64,000 nucleotides of DNA, taken from Vibrio atypicus (GTDB lineage Bacteria > Pseudomonadota > Gammaproteobacteria > Enterobacterales > Vibrionaceae). Shown here piece by piece: positions 8,300-17,612 of the stretch. The position numbers were made by a program, and so were the translations under genes. Under the pieces are notes generated by a model, which worked only from the letters and a program-made list of their open reading frames with translations, ran no database searches and was not told the origin of the DNA. Position 1 is the stretch's first letter. Each line of letters opens with the position of its first letter. The stretch is from positions 186,001 through 250,000 of the forward strand of contig NZ_BLID01000008.1 of NCBI RefSeq assembly GCF_009811315.1, written 5' to 3'.

Positions 8300-8328
8300 C
8301 TTGGGTTTACTTAATCCATCCCTCATAT
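8300..8328 (+). promoter_or_regulatory. Predicted sigma-32 (RpoH) promoter of groESL
   Basis: A CTTGGG -35 (8300-8305), a 15-bp spacer and CCTCATAT -10 (8321-8328) resemble the RpoH consensus CTTGAA / CCCCATNT. The predicted start site lies about 60 bp before groES. The same -10 octamer and the same spacer occur upstream of hslV. Confidence 0.6.
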
Positions 8329-8394
8329 AGATACCACAAGGCTTTGAAAGCCATTTATCAAATCTATCATGGAAATTTTCAGGAGAGTCGACCG

Positions 8395-8685
8395 ATGAAT
8401 ATTCGTCCATTACACGACCGAGTTATCGTAGAACGTCAAGAAGTTGAATCTAAGTCTGCTGGTGGCATCGTGCTAACTGGTTCAGCTGCAGAGAAATCTA
8501 CTCGTGGTGTTGTTCTAGCTGTAGGTAAAGGCCGCATCCTAGAAAACGGTACCGTGCTACCGTTGGACGTAAAAGTGGGTGACACAGTGATCTTCGCTGA
8601 AGGTTACGGCACAAAGACTGAAAAAATCGACGGCAAAGAAGTGCTAGTTATGTCTGAAAACGACATTATGGCGATCGTTGAGTAA
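8395..8685 (+). CDS. groES: Co-chaperonin GroES
   Basis: Heptameric lid of the GroEL folding chamber, in the cytoplasm. The start ATG 8395 gives the standard N-terminus MNIRPLHDRVIVER and 96 residues, and AGGAGAG lies 8 bp upstream. The frame is open further upstream (from 8344), but that extension is not conserved. The mobile loop is the SAGGIVLTGSA segment. It is transcribed with groEL, which begins 56 bp downstream. Confidence 0.98.
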   Translation: MNIRPLHDRVIVERQEVESKSAGGIVLTGSAAEKSTRGVVLAVGKGRILENGTVLPLDVKVGDTVIFAEGYGTKTEKIDGKEVLVMSENDIMAIVE

Positions 8686-8741
8686 TAGCAACAGTTGATC
8701 CTAGAAATAGCGAACGAATAAAGAATTTAAAGGAAATAAAG

Positions 8742-10388
8742 ATGGCTGCTAAAGACGTTAAATTTGGTAATGACGCACGCATTAAAATGCTAGAAGGTGT
8801 AAACGTTCTGGCTGACGCAGTAAAAGTAACTTTGGGCCCTAAAGGTCGCAACGTAGTACTAGACAAATCATTTGGCGCACCAACCATCACTAAAGATGGT
8901 GTTTCTGTTGCACGTGAAATTGAGCTTGAAGACAAGTTCCAAAACATGGGCGCACAAATGGTGAAAGAAGTAGCGTCTCAAGCAAACGACGCTGCGGGTG
9001 ACGGTACAACGACAGCAACAGTACTTGCACAAGCTATCATCACTGAAGGCCTAAAAGCAGTCGCTGCAGGTATGAACCCAATGGATCTGAAGCGCGGTAT
9101 CGATAAAGCGGTACTTGCTGCAGTTGAAGAGCTAAAAGGTCTATCGGTTGAGTGTAAAGACACTAAAGCAATTGCTCAGGTAGGTACTATCTCTGCAAAC
9201 TCTGACTCAACAGTGGGTAACATCATTGCTGAAGCGATGGAAAAAGTAGGCCGTGATGGCGTTATCACAGTTGAAGAAGGTCAGGCTCTACAAGATGAGC
9301 TAGATGTAGTTGAAGGTATGCAGTTCGACCGCGGTTACCTATCGCCATACTTCATCAACAACCAAGAAGCAGGTTCTGTTGATCTAGAAAGCCCATTCAT
9401 TCTTCTAATCGACAAGAAAGTATCAAACATCCGTGAACTTCTTCCTACTCTAGAAGCGGTTGCTAAGGCATCTCGTCCACTTCTAATCATCGCTGAAGAT
9501 GTAGAAGGCGAAGCGCTAGCAACGCTAGTTGTGAACAACATGCGCGGCATCGTGAAAGTTGCAGCTGTTAAAGCACCTGGTTTCGGTGACCGTCGTAAAG
9601 CAATGCTTCAAGACATCGCTATCCTAACTGGCGGTACGGTTATCTCTGAAGAGATCGGTCTAGATCTAGAGAAAGTGACGCTAGAAGACCTAGGTCAAGC
9701 TAAGCGTGTGACTATCACAAAAGAAAACTCAACCATCATTGATGGGGCGGGTGAAGAAGCGATGATCCAAGGTCGTGTTTCTCAAATCCGTCAACAAATC
9801 GAAGATGCAACTTCAGATTACGACAAAGAAAAACTTCAAGAGCGCGTAGCTAAACTAGCGGGCGGTGTTGCAGTTATTAAAGTTGGTGCAGCAACTGAAG
9901 TTGAAATGAAAGAGAAGAAAGACCGCGTAGAAGACGCACTTCACGCAACTCGCGCTGCAGTTGAAGAAGGTGTCGTTGCTGGTGGTGGTGTAGCACTCAT
10001 CCGCGCTGCATCTAAAGTGGCTAATCTTGAAGGTGACAATGAAGAGCAGAATGTTGGTATCCGAGTTGCTCTACGTGCGATGGAGGCGCCAATTCGTCAA
10101 ATCACTAAGAACGCAGGCGATGAAGAGTCAGTCGTTGCTAACAACGTTCGCGCAGGCGAAGGTAACTACGGTTACAACGCTGCAACGGGTGAATACGGTG
10201 ACATGATTGAAATGGGTATCCTTGACCCAACGAAAGTTACTCGCTCAGCACTGCAGTTCGCGGCATCGGTTGCAGGTCTTATGATCACAACAGAAGCGAT
10301 GGTGACTGATAAGCCTCAAGACTCTGCTCCAGCAATGCCTGATATGGGTGGCATGGGCGGTATGGGTGGCATGGGCGGTATGATGTAA
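8742..10388 (+). CDS. groEL: Chaperonin GroEL
   Basis: Tetradecameric ATP-dependent chaperonin. The 548-residue length and conserved blocks are canonical: N-terminal KDVKFGNDAR, nucleotide-binding GPKGRNVV and AGDGTTTATVLA, and the C-terminal GGM repeat tail that projects into the cavity. An AAGGAAAT ribosome-binding site precedes ATG 8742. Codon use is strongly biased, as expected for a very highly expressed gene. A strong terminator follows at 10424. Confidence 0.99.
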   Translation: MAAKDVKFGNDARIKMLEGVNVLADAVKVTLGPKGRNVVLDKSFGAPTITKDGVSVAREIELEDKFQNMGAQMVKEVASQANDAAGDGTTTATVLAQAIITEGLKAVAAGMNPMDLKRGIDKAVLAAVEELKGLSVECKDTKAIAQVGTISANSDSTVGNIIAEAMEKVGRDGVITVEEGQALQDELDVVEGMQFDRGYLSPYFINNQEAGSVDLESPFILLIDKKVSNIRELLPTLEAVAKASRPLLIIAEDVEGEALATLVVNNMRGIVKVAAVKAPGFGDRRKAMLQDIAILTGGTVISEEIGLDLEKVTLEDLGQAKRVTITKENSTIIDGAGEEAMIQGRVSQIRQQIEDATSDYDKEKLQERVAKLAGGVAVIKVGAATEVEMKEKKDRVEDALHATRAAVEEGVVAGGGVALIRAASKVANLEGDNEEQNVGIRVALRAMEAPIRQITKNAGDEESVVANNVRAGEGNYGYNAATGEYGDMIEMGILDPTKVTRSALQFAASVAGLMITTEAMVTDKPQDSAPAMPDMGGMGGMGGMGGMM

Positions 10389-10423
10389 TCATCATTCACT
10401 AAGCTATCTAATTGCTTGAAAAG

Positions 10424-10447
10424 CGGAGACTTCGGTCTCCGTTTTTT
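10424..10447 (+). terminator. groEL terminator
   Basis: CGGAGAC and GTCTCCG form a 7-bp stem around a TTCG tetraloop, followed by seven Ts. Confidence 0.93.
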
Positions 10448-10560
10448 ATGGAAATAAAGGTGACAAAGTTGATTTCGTGCTGTTTCTCGCTCCATTATAG
10501 AGTTGGTGCTAATATAGGTACGGCAATTAATTATATTCTGTAAGAGTAACGAGGTTAGTA

Positions 10561-11727
10561 GTGAAAATTGCAGTAGCAGGTACAGGTTACGTTGGTCTTT
10601 CTAACGCGATGTTATTAGCGCAAAACCACCAGGTAGTGGCGCTAGACGTCATTGAGAAAAAAGTAGAACTTCTCAATAACATGGTTTCGCCTATTGTTGA
10701 TACTGAAATTGAAGACTTTTTAGCCAATAAAGATATTGATTTCATTGCGACCACAGATAAGCAGCTTGCTTACGAAGGTGCTCGTTTCGTTGTGATTGCT
10801 ACTCCGACGGATTATGATCCAGTGACTAACTACTTCAATACTTCATCTGTTGAATCTGTTATCAAAGATGTTTTGGCCGTTAACCCTCAAGCGGTGATGG
10901 TGATTAAGTCTACTGTACCTGTTGGTTATACTGAGCGCGTGAAGCAAGAGCTGAACTGTGAAAACATTATCTTCTCGCCAGAGTTTCTGCGTGAAGGTAA
11001 AGCGCTGTATGACAACCTACACCCGTCACGCATTATTGTTGGCGAGCAGAGTGAGCGAGCGAAAGAGTTTGCTGACTTATTGGTTGAAGGGGCAGAAAAG
11101 CAGAACATTGATGTGTTGCTAACTAACTCGACAGAAGCGGAAGCGGTTAAGCTGTTCTCAAACACTTACCTAGCCATGCGAGTGGCTTATTTTAATGAGC
11201 TTGATTCGTATGCGGAAGCGCATGGATTAGACAGCCGTCAAATCATAGAAGGGGTAGGTTTAGACCCGCGAATTGGCAATCACTATAACAACCCGTCATT
11301 TGGTTATGGTGGCTACTGCTTACCGAAAGATACCAAACAGCTATTAGCCAATTATCAGGCAGTGCCAAACAATATTATTGGTGCGATTGTTGATGCTAAC
11401 CGTACTCGTAAAGACTTCGTCGCGGAATCAATTATGAAGCGCGATCCTAAAGTGGTAGGTATTTACCGTTTGATCATGAAAGCGGGTTCTGACAACTTCC
11501 GCGCATCTTCGATTCAAGGCATCATGAAGCGCCTGAAAGCGAAAGGTATTACGGTGATTGTGTTCGAACCTGTGTTAGAAGAAGAGGAATTTTTTCACTC
11601 AGAAGTCGTTCGTGATTTAGAAGCCTTTAAAGCTCAATCAGATGTGATTGTCTCGAATCGTATGGCTGAAGAGCTGGTTGATGTCGCGGATAAGGTTTAC
11701 ACACGCGATTTGTTTGGTTCGGACTAA
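10561..11727 (+). CDS. ugd: UDP-glucose 6-dehydrogenase
   Basis: Oxidises UDP-glucose to UDP-glucuronate with two NAD+, supplying acidic sugar for capsule, O-antigen or LPS modification. The Rossmann motif GTGYVG is at residues 7-12, SPEFLREG at 139-146, and the catalytic cysteine is Cys253 within GYGGYCLPKD. The 388-residue length is that of the short class typified by E. coli Ugd. The start is GTG 10561, preceded by an AACGAGG-type site. It stands as a single gene between two terminators, probably functionally linked to the polysaccharide genes at the left edge. Confidence 0.96.
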   Translation: MKIAVAGTGYVGLSNAMLLAQNHQVVALDVIEKKVELLNNMVSPIVDTEIEDFLANKDIDFIATTDKQLAYEGARFVVIATPTDYDPVTNYFNTSSVESVIKDVLAVNPQAVMVIKSTVPVGYTERVKQELNCENIIFSPEFLREGKALYDNLHPSRIIVGEQSERAKEFADLLVEGAEKQNIDVLLTNSTEAEAVKLFSNTYLAMRVAYFNELDSYAEAHGLDSRQIIEGVGLDPRIGNHYNNPSFGYGGYCLPKDTKQLLANYQAVPNNIIGAIVDANRTRKDFVAESIMKRDPKVVGIYRLIMKAGSDNFRASSIQGIMKRLKAKGITVIVFEPVLEEEEFFHSEVVRDLEAFKAQSDVIVSNRMAEELVDVADKVYTRDLFGSD

Positions 11728-11754
11728 GTTCTAGCTACTTTTGAATGCTGAATG

Positions 11755-11780
11755 AAAAGCTCCCTTGGGAGCTTTTTTAG
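11755..11780 (+). terminator. ugd terminator
   Basis: AAAAGCTCCC / GGGAGCTTTT form a 10-bp stem with a TT loop, then a T-run. The 3' end overlaps the stop of the convergent gene on the minus strand. Confidence 0.85.
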
Positions 11781-12358
11781 TTTTTAAGTTGCTGATGAAC
11801 GTAGCGCCTAATGTAAGGAACGACCTCATTCTCAAACCAAAGGTTCTTCTTTAACCATAAAGTATTTCTCGGAGAAGGGTGAGGCAGCGGCAAATATGTT
11901 GGTGCCCAGCGATGCCACTCTTTTACGGTTTCGGTTAGAGTCTTTGGTTTGTCTTGTAAGTAGTAGCTTTGCGCATATTGGCCAATAAGTAGAGTCATCC
12001 CGACATTGGGCAGTTGTTCTAACACTGGTTTATGCCATTGTGGTGCGCACTCTTTTCTTGGTGGTAAATCACCACTTTTTCCTTTCCCCGGATAGCATAG
12101 TCCCATCGGAACAATGGCAATTTGGCTGCTATCGTAAAACTGTTCTTTATCCAATTGCAGCCAATCTCGCAGCCTATCACCGCTTGGGTCATTCCAAGGT
12201 ATTGAGGTTTGGTGAACTTTTAATCCTGGTGCTTGGCCTATAATGAGTAACTTGGCAGATTCATGGGCTTGAATGACCGGGTTACAACCCTGCTCTAAGT
12301 GAGATTCGCAAGTTCGACAATTTCTTGCTTGGTCGAGTATTTCATTCAATCTGCTCAT
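11777..12358 (-). CDS. Uracil-DNA glycosylase superfamily protein
   Basis: A 193-residue protein with an N-terminal CRTCESHLEQGC cysteine cluster, the superfamily motif IIGQAPGLKVHQTSIPWNDPSGDRL (residues about 43-67), a central PPRKECAPQWH, and the C-terminal PLPHPSPRN. These match the UDG-like proteins that include families 4 and 5 and uncharacterised relatives. The family excises uracil or related lesions or has lost that activity; the exact function here is unknown. ATG 12358 is preferred over the in-frame GTG 12370. It is convergent with ugd and lies 37 bp downstream of the dehydrogenase gene on the same strand. Confidence 0.8.
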   Translation of the reverse strand: MSRLNEILDQARNCRTCESHLEQGCNPVIQAHESAKLLIIGQAPGLKVHQTSIPWNDPSGDRLRDWLQLDKEQFYDSSQIAIVPMGLCYPGKGKSGDLPPRKECAPQWHKPVLEQLPNVGMTLLIGQYAQSYYLQDKPKTLTETVKEWHRWAPTYLPLPHPSPRNTLWLKKNLWFENEVVPYIRRYVHQQLKN

Positions 12359-12395
12359 TTTCTTACTCACTTCATTTATCGGTTGTTTCTCAAAC

Positions 12396-13322
12396 TTAAT
12401 AGCCCTTATTTACATCAACCTGATTGATCAAACCAAACCCATCACGCCAGCGCTGATAATTTTCAATAAAAATCTCGACGACTTGTTCAGGGAAGCTCAG
12501 GGCGGCGATGTGTGGTGTCACCGTGATATCAGGATGGTGCCAGAATGGGTGTTCTTTGTTTAATGGTTCACTTTCAAAGACATCAAGATAAGCATGGCTG
12601 ATCCAGTTGTTATTGATGGCTTCTAGTAGATCTTGCTCATTCAGCGCGCTTCCCCGACCGACATTGAACAGTATGGTTTGGTGACAATGACTTAAGTTAT
12701 CGAGGTTCAATATACCTGCAGTTTCAGTTGTATTTGGCAAGGTATTAACGATGACATCCGCCTGGGAGAAAGCTGTGTGCAATTCTTGAATGTGGTAAGT
12801 CATATCAAACGTAGAGTGCTTGGCGGGAATACCACTGCGGTTTACGCCTGAAACATGAATACCAAATGCTTTAGCGGTAGTGGCAAGATAACTGCCAATC
12901 GAACCCGTACCCAGAATGACCATCTTTAAGCTATTGAGTGATTGGTAAGGAATTGGTCGCCAGTTCGCTTGCCGTTGTTGCTCTTGGTAGTGCCTGAAAT
13001 GACGTTGGTTTTGAATTAAGTAGCCAAGAACATACTCTGAGATTTGTTGGCCGAAGATACCCTTCACGTTGGTCAGTTCGCCGTAATAGTTTTCTAGATG
13101 CGGCGTTAACGCATCGACTCCAGCGTAAACAGATTGAATCCACTCAAGGTTGGGGAACTGATCTAAACAGTTTGCAGCCATTGGTGGTGAGGCGAGTAAT
13201 ATCGTCGTTTGCTGTTTGTCTGTGGTGATTTCCAGCTCGGGTAGGTTTGCCTGCTCGAGCAGTGTTTGGTATTTGCTATCATCTTCGGTAAGAATAAATG
13301 CTTTATGAGTGAAATTGTTCAT
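12396..13322 (-). CDS. D-2-hydroxyacid dehydrogenase (GhrA-like)
   Basis: A 308-residue NAD(P)-dependent oxidoreductase of the D-isomer-specific 2-hydroxyacid dehydrogenase family. The dinucleotide-binding motif LGTGSIGSYLA is present, followed by VNTLPNTTET, FNVGRGSALNEQDL with the substrate-binding arginine, and the catalytic Glu/His region DVFESEPLNKEHPFW and TPHIAA. It resembles glyoxylate/hydroxypyruvate reductases; substrate is not determined by the sequence. It appears to be co-oriented with the UDG-like gene downstream and divergent from yjaG. Confidence 0.88.
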   Translation of the reverse strand: MNNFTHKAFILTEDDSKYQTLLEQANLPELEITTDKQQTTILLASPPMAANCLDQFPNLEWIQSVYAGVDALTPHLENYYGELTNVKGIFGQQISEYVLGYLIQNQRHFRHYQEQQRQANWRPIPYQSLNSLKMVILGTGSIGSYLATTAKAFGIHVSGVNRSGIPAKHSTFDMTYHIQELHTAFSQADVIVNTLPNTTETAGILNLDNLSHCHQTILFNVGRGSALNEQDLLEAINNNWISHAYLDVFESEPLNKEHPFWHHPDITVTPHIAALSFPEQVVEIFIENYQRWRDGFGLINQVDVNKGY

Positions 13323-13393
13323 AGGCGATGCTTTTTTCCCTGCTGGTTATCAAGTACACTTTCGCTGTTTATTTCCGCAACCGATGAGTCGCT

Positions 13394-13981
13394 ATGCTAC
13401 AGAATCCTCTTCAACTTCGTCTGGAGAAGTTTGAACCCTGGAAACAGATTACCTTTATGGCGTGTCTATGTGAACGCATGTACCCAAACTATGCTGTATT
13501 TTGCCAAACGACTCAGTTTGCAGAAGCGCGAGTTTTCCGCGATATCCTAGATAGTATTTGGGAGCAGCTAACGGTAAAGACAGCCAAGGTGAACTTTGAG
13601 CGTCAATTAGAAAAGCTAGAAGAGATCATTCCAAGCTCTGAAGATTTTGACTTTTACGGTGTTTACCCAGCGATTGATGCTTGTGTTGCTCTTTCTACGT
13701 TGATCCATGGTCTGCTCGATCGTGATTACCTGTATGAAAACATGCAGAAGCTGAGCCAGCAGTCAGTGATGACAGTCGCGCAACTTGAAGAAGCGCAGAC
13801 AGGCGAAGAGATCACGAATGAGAATCAAAAAGAAAATGAAGCGGTTTGTGAAGAGTGGGATGTACAGTGGGCGATTTTCCGCCCATTGAAAGACGCCGAA
13901 GAGCGCGACATTGACTTGATCAAAGACTTGCGTGCTGAACTGAAAGAAGAAGGTATCAGCAACATTGGTGTGAGCTTATAA
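13394..13981 (+). CDS. yjaG: YjaG family protein (DUF416)
   Basis: A 195-residue soluble protein with the DUF416 hallmarks: an N-terminal FEPWKQITFMACLCERMYPNY segment, a helical middle ending in YPAIDACVALSTLIHGLL, and an acidic C-terminus. Function is unknown. It is monocistronic, divergent from the 2-hydroxyacid dehydrogenase and followed by a bidirectional terminator shared with metF. Confidence 0.85.
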   Translation: MLQNPLQLRLEKFEPWKQITFMACLCERMYPNYAVFCQTTQFAEARVFRDILDSIWEQLTVKTAKVNFERQLEKLEEIIPSSEDFDFYGVYPAIDACVALSTLIHGLLDRDYLYENMQKLSQQSVMTVAQLEEAQTGEEITNENQKENEAVCEEWDVQWAIFRPLKDAEERDIDLIKDLRAELKEEGISNIGVSL

Positions 13982-14009
13982 GCCACCCAGTGCTGAGCAT
14001 AAAAATGAA

Positions 14010-14036
14010 AAAGGTTGGCCTGAGCCAACCTTTTTT
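14010..14036. terminator. Bidirectional terminator between yjaG and metF
   Basis: AAAGGTTGGC / GCCAACCTTT stem with CTGA loop; Ts follow on the + strand, and A-runs on the other side provide a U-tract on the - strand. Confidence 0.9.
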
Positions 14037-14069
14037 GATCAAGTTATTAATTCAAGGACGAAGGGCGTT

Positions 14070-14960
14070 CTACGCGCCAGGACGTACACCAAGCGTGTGA
14101 CACAGTGCGTAAGTCATCTCTGCACGGTTAAGTGTGTAGAAGTGGAAGTCTTTCACACCTTCACGGCCAAGAACGCGAATTAGGTCGATTGCCTGACTTG
14201 CCCCCACCAATTGACGTGTGGTTGGATCATCATCTAGGCCTTCAAACTGTTTTGCCATCCAGCTTGGTACTTTTACGTTGTTTTGTGCAGCAAAGCGCGA
14301 AGCTTGCTTGAAGTTTGAAACCGGTAAAATTCCCGGAACAATTTCCACATCAATACCGGCTGCCACACAACGGTCACGAAAACGTAAGTAGCTTTCCACA
14401 TCGAAGAAAAACTGAGTAATAGCACGGTTTGCGCCGGCATCTACTTTACGCTTTAGGTTCAGTAAGTCTGATTGCGCACTTTTTGCTTCTGGGTGAACTT
14501 CAGGGAAGGCCGCAACTGAGATGTCAAAGTCATGGCGTCCTTTCAGTAGTTCTACCAAATCAGAGGCGTACATTTCTGGTTTGCCGCCGCCCGGTGGAAT
14601 GTCACCACGCAGAGCAACAATACTTTCAATGCCATTGTTCCAGTAGTCATCAGCAATTTGGATGAGTTCTTCACGGCTCGCATCAATACAAGTTAAGTGC
14701 GGCGCAGCGACTAGGCCGGTTTCAGCTTTGATCTCTTTGATGATGGAGTGAGTACGGTCACGCTCACCAGAGTTAGCACCATACGTAACAGAGACAAACT
14801 TAGGTTTAAGGGTCTTTAGGCGGTGTACAGAGTTCCAAAGTGTCTCTTCCATCTTTTCACTACTTGGCGGAAAGAATTCAAATGACACATTGATGTTGTC
14901 AGAAAGTTCAGCGATATTTTGGTTTAAAGCGTCTATGTGACTTGCGTGTGTGTATCCCAT
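14070..14960 (-). CDS. metF: 5,10-methylenetetrahydrofolate reductase
   Basis: FAD enzyme that reduces methylene-THF to methyl-THF, the methyl donor for the last step of methionine synthesis. It has 296 residues, the same as E. coli MetF. The catalytic glutamate lies in the N-terminal FEFFPPSSEKME segment. Other conserved blocks are SVTYGANSG, ALRGDIPPGGGKPE, FFDVESYLRFRDRC and VPGILPVSNFKQ. It is preceded by tandem MetJ operators at 15009-15040, so repression by MetJ-SAM is expected. Confidence 0.97.
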   Translation of the reverse strand: MGYTHASHIDALNQNIAELSDNINVSFEFFPPSSEKMEETLWNSVHRLKTLKPKFVSVTYGANSGERDRTHSIIKEIKAETGLVAAPHLTCIDASREELIQIADDYWNNGIESIVALRGDIPPGGGKPEMYASDLVELLKGRHDFDISVAAFPEVHPEAKSAQSDLLNLKRKVDAGANRAITQFFFDVESYLRFRDRCVAAGIDVEIVPGILPVSNFKQASRFAAQNNVKVPSWMAKQFEGLDDDPTTRQLVGASQAIDLIRVLGREGVKDFHFYTLNRAEMTYALCHTLGVRPGA

Positions 14961-15008
14961 CTTACTCTCCCTGTGGCAACTCTGCCCACAAATTGCTAAT
15001 CCTTGAAT

Positions 15009-15040
15009 TGACGTTTAGACGTCTATATGTCCACAGAATG
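15009..15040. promoter_or_regulatory. Tandem MetJ operators (met boxes) of metF
   Basis: Four consecutive 8-mers related to the met box AGACGTCT: TGACGTTT, AGACGTCT (perfect), ATATGTCC and ACAGAATG. MetJ binds such arrays cooperatively with S-adenosylmethionine. They lie about 50 bp upstream of the metF start. Confidence 0.85.
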
Positions 15041-15194
15041 TATTGAATACGATTTAATGTCAACAGTGTGATTATGAATTTTATTCAAGTTGATCATGAA
15101 GAGGATTAAAGTTTGTGTGTTGGCAATGCTTTATAGGGTTTAGACTCATCAGCCGAAAAGAAAACAGGCAACCTAAAGAGGCTGCCTATTAAGA

Positions 15195-17612
15195 TTAAAG
15201 AAAGCTAGAGAGTAAGTTCAGGTCGGATTGAATCGCCCCCGATGTGACCTCTCTTCCTGCCCCTGGACCGCGGATAACCAACGGGTTGTCTTTGTACCAC
15301 TTACTCTCAATGGCAAAGATATTGTCACAAGGTAGAAGGTTAGCCAAGGCGTGTTCTTTGCTTAGCGCTTCAACGCCTACTGTTGCTTTGCCATCTTTTT
15401 CCAATCTTGCGACGTAGCGTAGAACTTTCTCTTCGCGCTGCGCTTTTTCTAGGCGTTCTGCCAATAGTTCACTTAACAGTTGGCTTTTGTCTAAGAAGTC
15501 ATCCAAAGAAAGTTCTGCAAGCTCTTTTGGTACTAGGCTTTCCACTTTGACTGCCTCTGGCTCAATATGTAAACCAGCTTCTCGCGCCAAGATAACTAAT
15601 TTACGCATCACATCAGAGCCGTCGAGATCATTACGTGGATCGGGTTCAGTTAAACCTTGTTGCCATGCTAGGTCGACTAATTCCGCAAAAGGAACAGAAC
15701 CATCATATTGCTGGAAAAGCCATGAGAGCGTCCCAGAGAAGATTCCAGACAGCGCTTGAATGTCGTCACCACTTTCACGTAAATCGCGCACTGTGTGGTT
15801 GATAGGTAGCCCTGCACCGACAGTTGCATTGTAAAGCCAGTGGCGGTTTATTTTGGCAAAGGCATCTTGTACTTGATGGTAGTACTCGCTAGATGCAGAA
15901 CCTGCGACTTTATTGGCTGAAATAAGGTGCATGCCTTGCTCAGCGATTTGTAGGTATTGAGCGGCTAAGTCCTTACTTGCAGTAACATCAAGTACCACAA
16001 CATCGTCATAGCCTTGAATGGCGCCCAGTTTGCGAATCCATTCTCCGGTTTCATGCTCAATCGCTTCTTCATCAAAATGGCTACTGACCAATGTCGCATC
16101 GATACCTTCTGGGTTGAACCAATAGGTTTGGCTATCAACTACTGCGACAAGCTCGAAGTTCATGCCGCGTCGTTTCTCCAGTTCAGATTTCTGTTCAGCA
16201 AACAGCTCAAGCCAGCTTGAACCGATGTTGCCTTTACCACATAACGCAATACCAACGCGCTTTTGAGCTTGGAATAACTGGCTGTGAATCGCTTTAACTA
16301 ACGAAGAGGTTTCCGTGCGGCGTAATACCGCAACTAGACTCAGCCCTGATTGTGATTCTGAGATAAATTCAATCGGTGAAGATTTGAGTTTTTGATAGAA
16401 GCCATAGCAATGGTTGGCATTTTTCGTTACGCCCGCTCCGACAGCTGCAACCAAAGAATAGCCCTCTTTGAGTTTAATCTCCGCGTCGATGGCAGCATCT
16501 TGTAAATACTCTAAAGCGCCGCCAGCAATTTCCGCTGTGTAGGCCAAGCGCAAGCAGTGTTGATCATCTTGCACTTCATAGGTCAGCGGTTCGAGTTGAG
16601 CGCGCTTCAGGCCGGCTAGCACTTCTTTCTCTAGTCTTTGGAAATCATGCCCTGCATTGAAATTCAGTTGGATGAGCAGTACTTCATCAAGGGAAGAGAT
16701 GATTTTTGCCCCGCGGCCCGATGCCAGTACACGTTCGATACGTGTTGAACCAGACTCAGGCTCATAGCTACAACGTAAATGCAGGTCCATCGCGCTTTGA
16801 GCAACAGGTTGCAATGTTCGGCTGTGTAAAACTGGGGCGGCTAAACGTGCCAATTCGCTGGCTTCATCTAATCGAAGTAGCGGCAATAGACAAGCATCTG
16901 ACACTAAGCGTGGGTCTGCGCTGTATACCCCTGCCACATCACTCCAAATAGTGACTCGACTCACTTCTGCCAACGCGCCAATGACAGTAGCCGAGTAGTC
17001 AGAACCATTACGACCTAGTAGAACCGTATGACCTTGGCTATCTTGCGCCATGAATCCTGTGATCACGACTCGATGATGCGTATGTTGGGCAAGCACTTCT
17101 TTGATTAAAGGGTAGGAAACACCGCGATCGACTTCTGGCTGAGTCGATGCTTCTGCGCGAAGAAAAGCGCGAGCATCTTGAGCCACGGCCTGCAAATCGC
17201 TTTGGTTTAGCAGAGCGGCTAATAAGCGCGATGACCAAATTTCGCCATGCCCAAGTACGGCTGCTTTTTCTGTTTCAGTCAGTGGAGCAGTAAGCTCACC
17301 CAAAGTGGCAAACTCATCATTGAGTTGCGCGAGTAAATTGGTTTGCTTATCTCCAATAATCAACTCTTCGACCAGAGAGGTTTGAAACTGACGCAGTGTT
17401 TGCAAAGCTTCATGAGCAAGGCGACCATCTTTGTTTAACGCATCTAAGAATTCGATCAAACGGTTTGTGGTTTTCCCTGCCGCAGAGACAACAATCAGGT
17501 CATCACTGCCTGAGTATTCTTTGAGGATGTTCACCACTCGGCGATAGCACTCAGGATCCGCTAAGCTGCTACCTCCAAATTTATGCAGTTGGCGCGAGAT
17601 TGTCATTAGCAA
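15195..17612 (-). CDS. metL: Bifunctional aspartokinase II / homoserine dehydrogenase II
   Basis: Catalyses the first and third steps of the aspartate pathway toward methionine. The N-terminal aspartokinase has HKFGGSSLADPE and GRNGSDYSATV; a degenerate regulatory middle follows. The C-terminal homoserine dehydrogenase starts at about residue 455 with VGIALCGKGNIGSSWLELF and contains SANKVAGS, YNATVGAGLP and GTLSWLF. The 805-residue length matches MetL rather than a single-function enzyme. The start codon overlaps the end of metB by 7 bp (an in-frame ATG at 17606 is an alternative), so metB-metL form one MetJ-controlled operon. Confidence 0.96.
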   Translation of the reverse strand: MLMTISRQLHKFGGSSLADPECYRRVVNILKEYSGSDDLIVVSAAGKTTNRLIEFLDALNKDGRLAHEALQTLRQFQTSLVEELIIGDKQTNLLAQLNDEFATLGELTAPLTETEKAAVLGHGEIWSSRLLAALLNQSDLQAVAQDARAFLRAEASTQPEVDRGVSYPLIKEVLAQHTHHRVVITGFMAQDSQGHTVLLGRNGSDYSATVIGALAEVSRVTIWSDVAGVYSADPRLVSDACLLPLLRLDEASELARLAAPVLHSRTLQPVAQSAMDLHLRCSYEPESGSTRIERVLASGRGAKIISSLDEVLLIQLNFNAGHDFQRLEKEVLAGLKRAQLEPLTYEVQDDQHCLRLAYTAEIAGGALEYLQDAAIDAEIKLKEGYSLVAAVGAGVTKNANHCYGFYQKLKSSPIEFISESQSGLSLVAVLRRTETSSLVKAIHSQLFQAQKRVGIALCGKGNIGSSWLELFAEQKSELEKRRGMNFELVAVVDSQTYWFNPEGIDATLVSSHFDEEAIEHETGEWIRKLGAIQGYDDVVVLDVTASKDLAAQYLQIAEQGMHLISANKVAGSASSEYYHQVQDAFAKINRHWLYNATVGAGLPINHTVRDLRESGDDIQALSGIFSGTLSWLFQQYDGSVPFAELVDLAWQQGLTEPDPRNDLDGSDVMRKLVILAREAGLHIEPEAVKVESLVPKELAELSLDDFLDKSQLLSELLAERLEKAQREEKVLRYVARLEKDGKATVGVEALSKEHALANLLPCDNIFAIESKWYKDNPLVIRGPGAGREVTSGAIQSDLNLLSSFL

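Noticed and set aside
8027..8314. 95-codon frame overlapping the DUF3135 gene and the groES promoter
   Set aside because: Overlaps a better-supported gene out of frame and runs through a predicted sigma-32 promoter; no family resemblance.
13266..13550. 94-codon + strand frame across the start of the hydroxyacid dehydrogenase and yjaG
   Set aside because: Out of frame with yjaG and antisense to the dehydrogenase start; no signal of coding.
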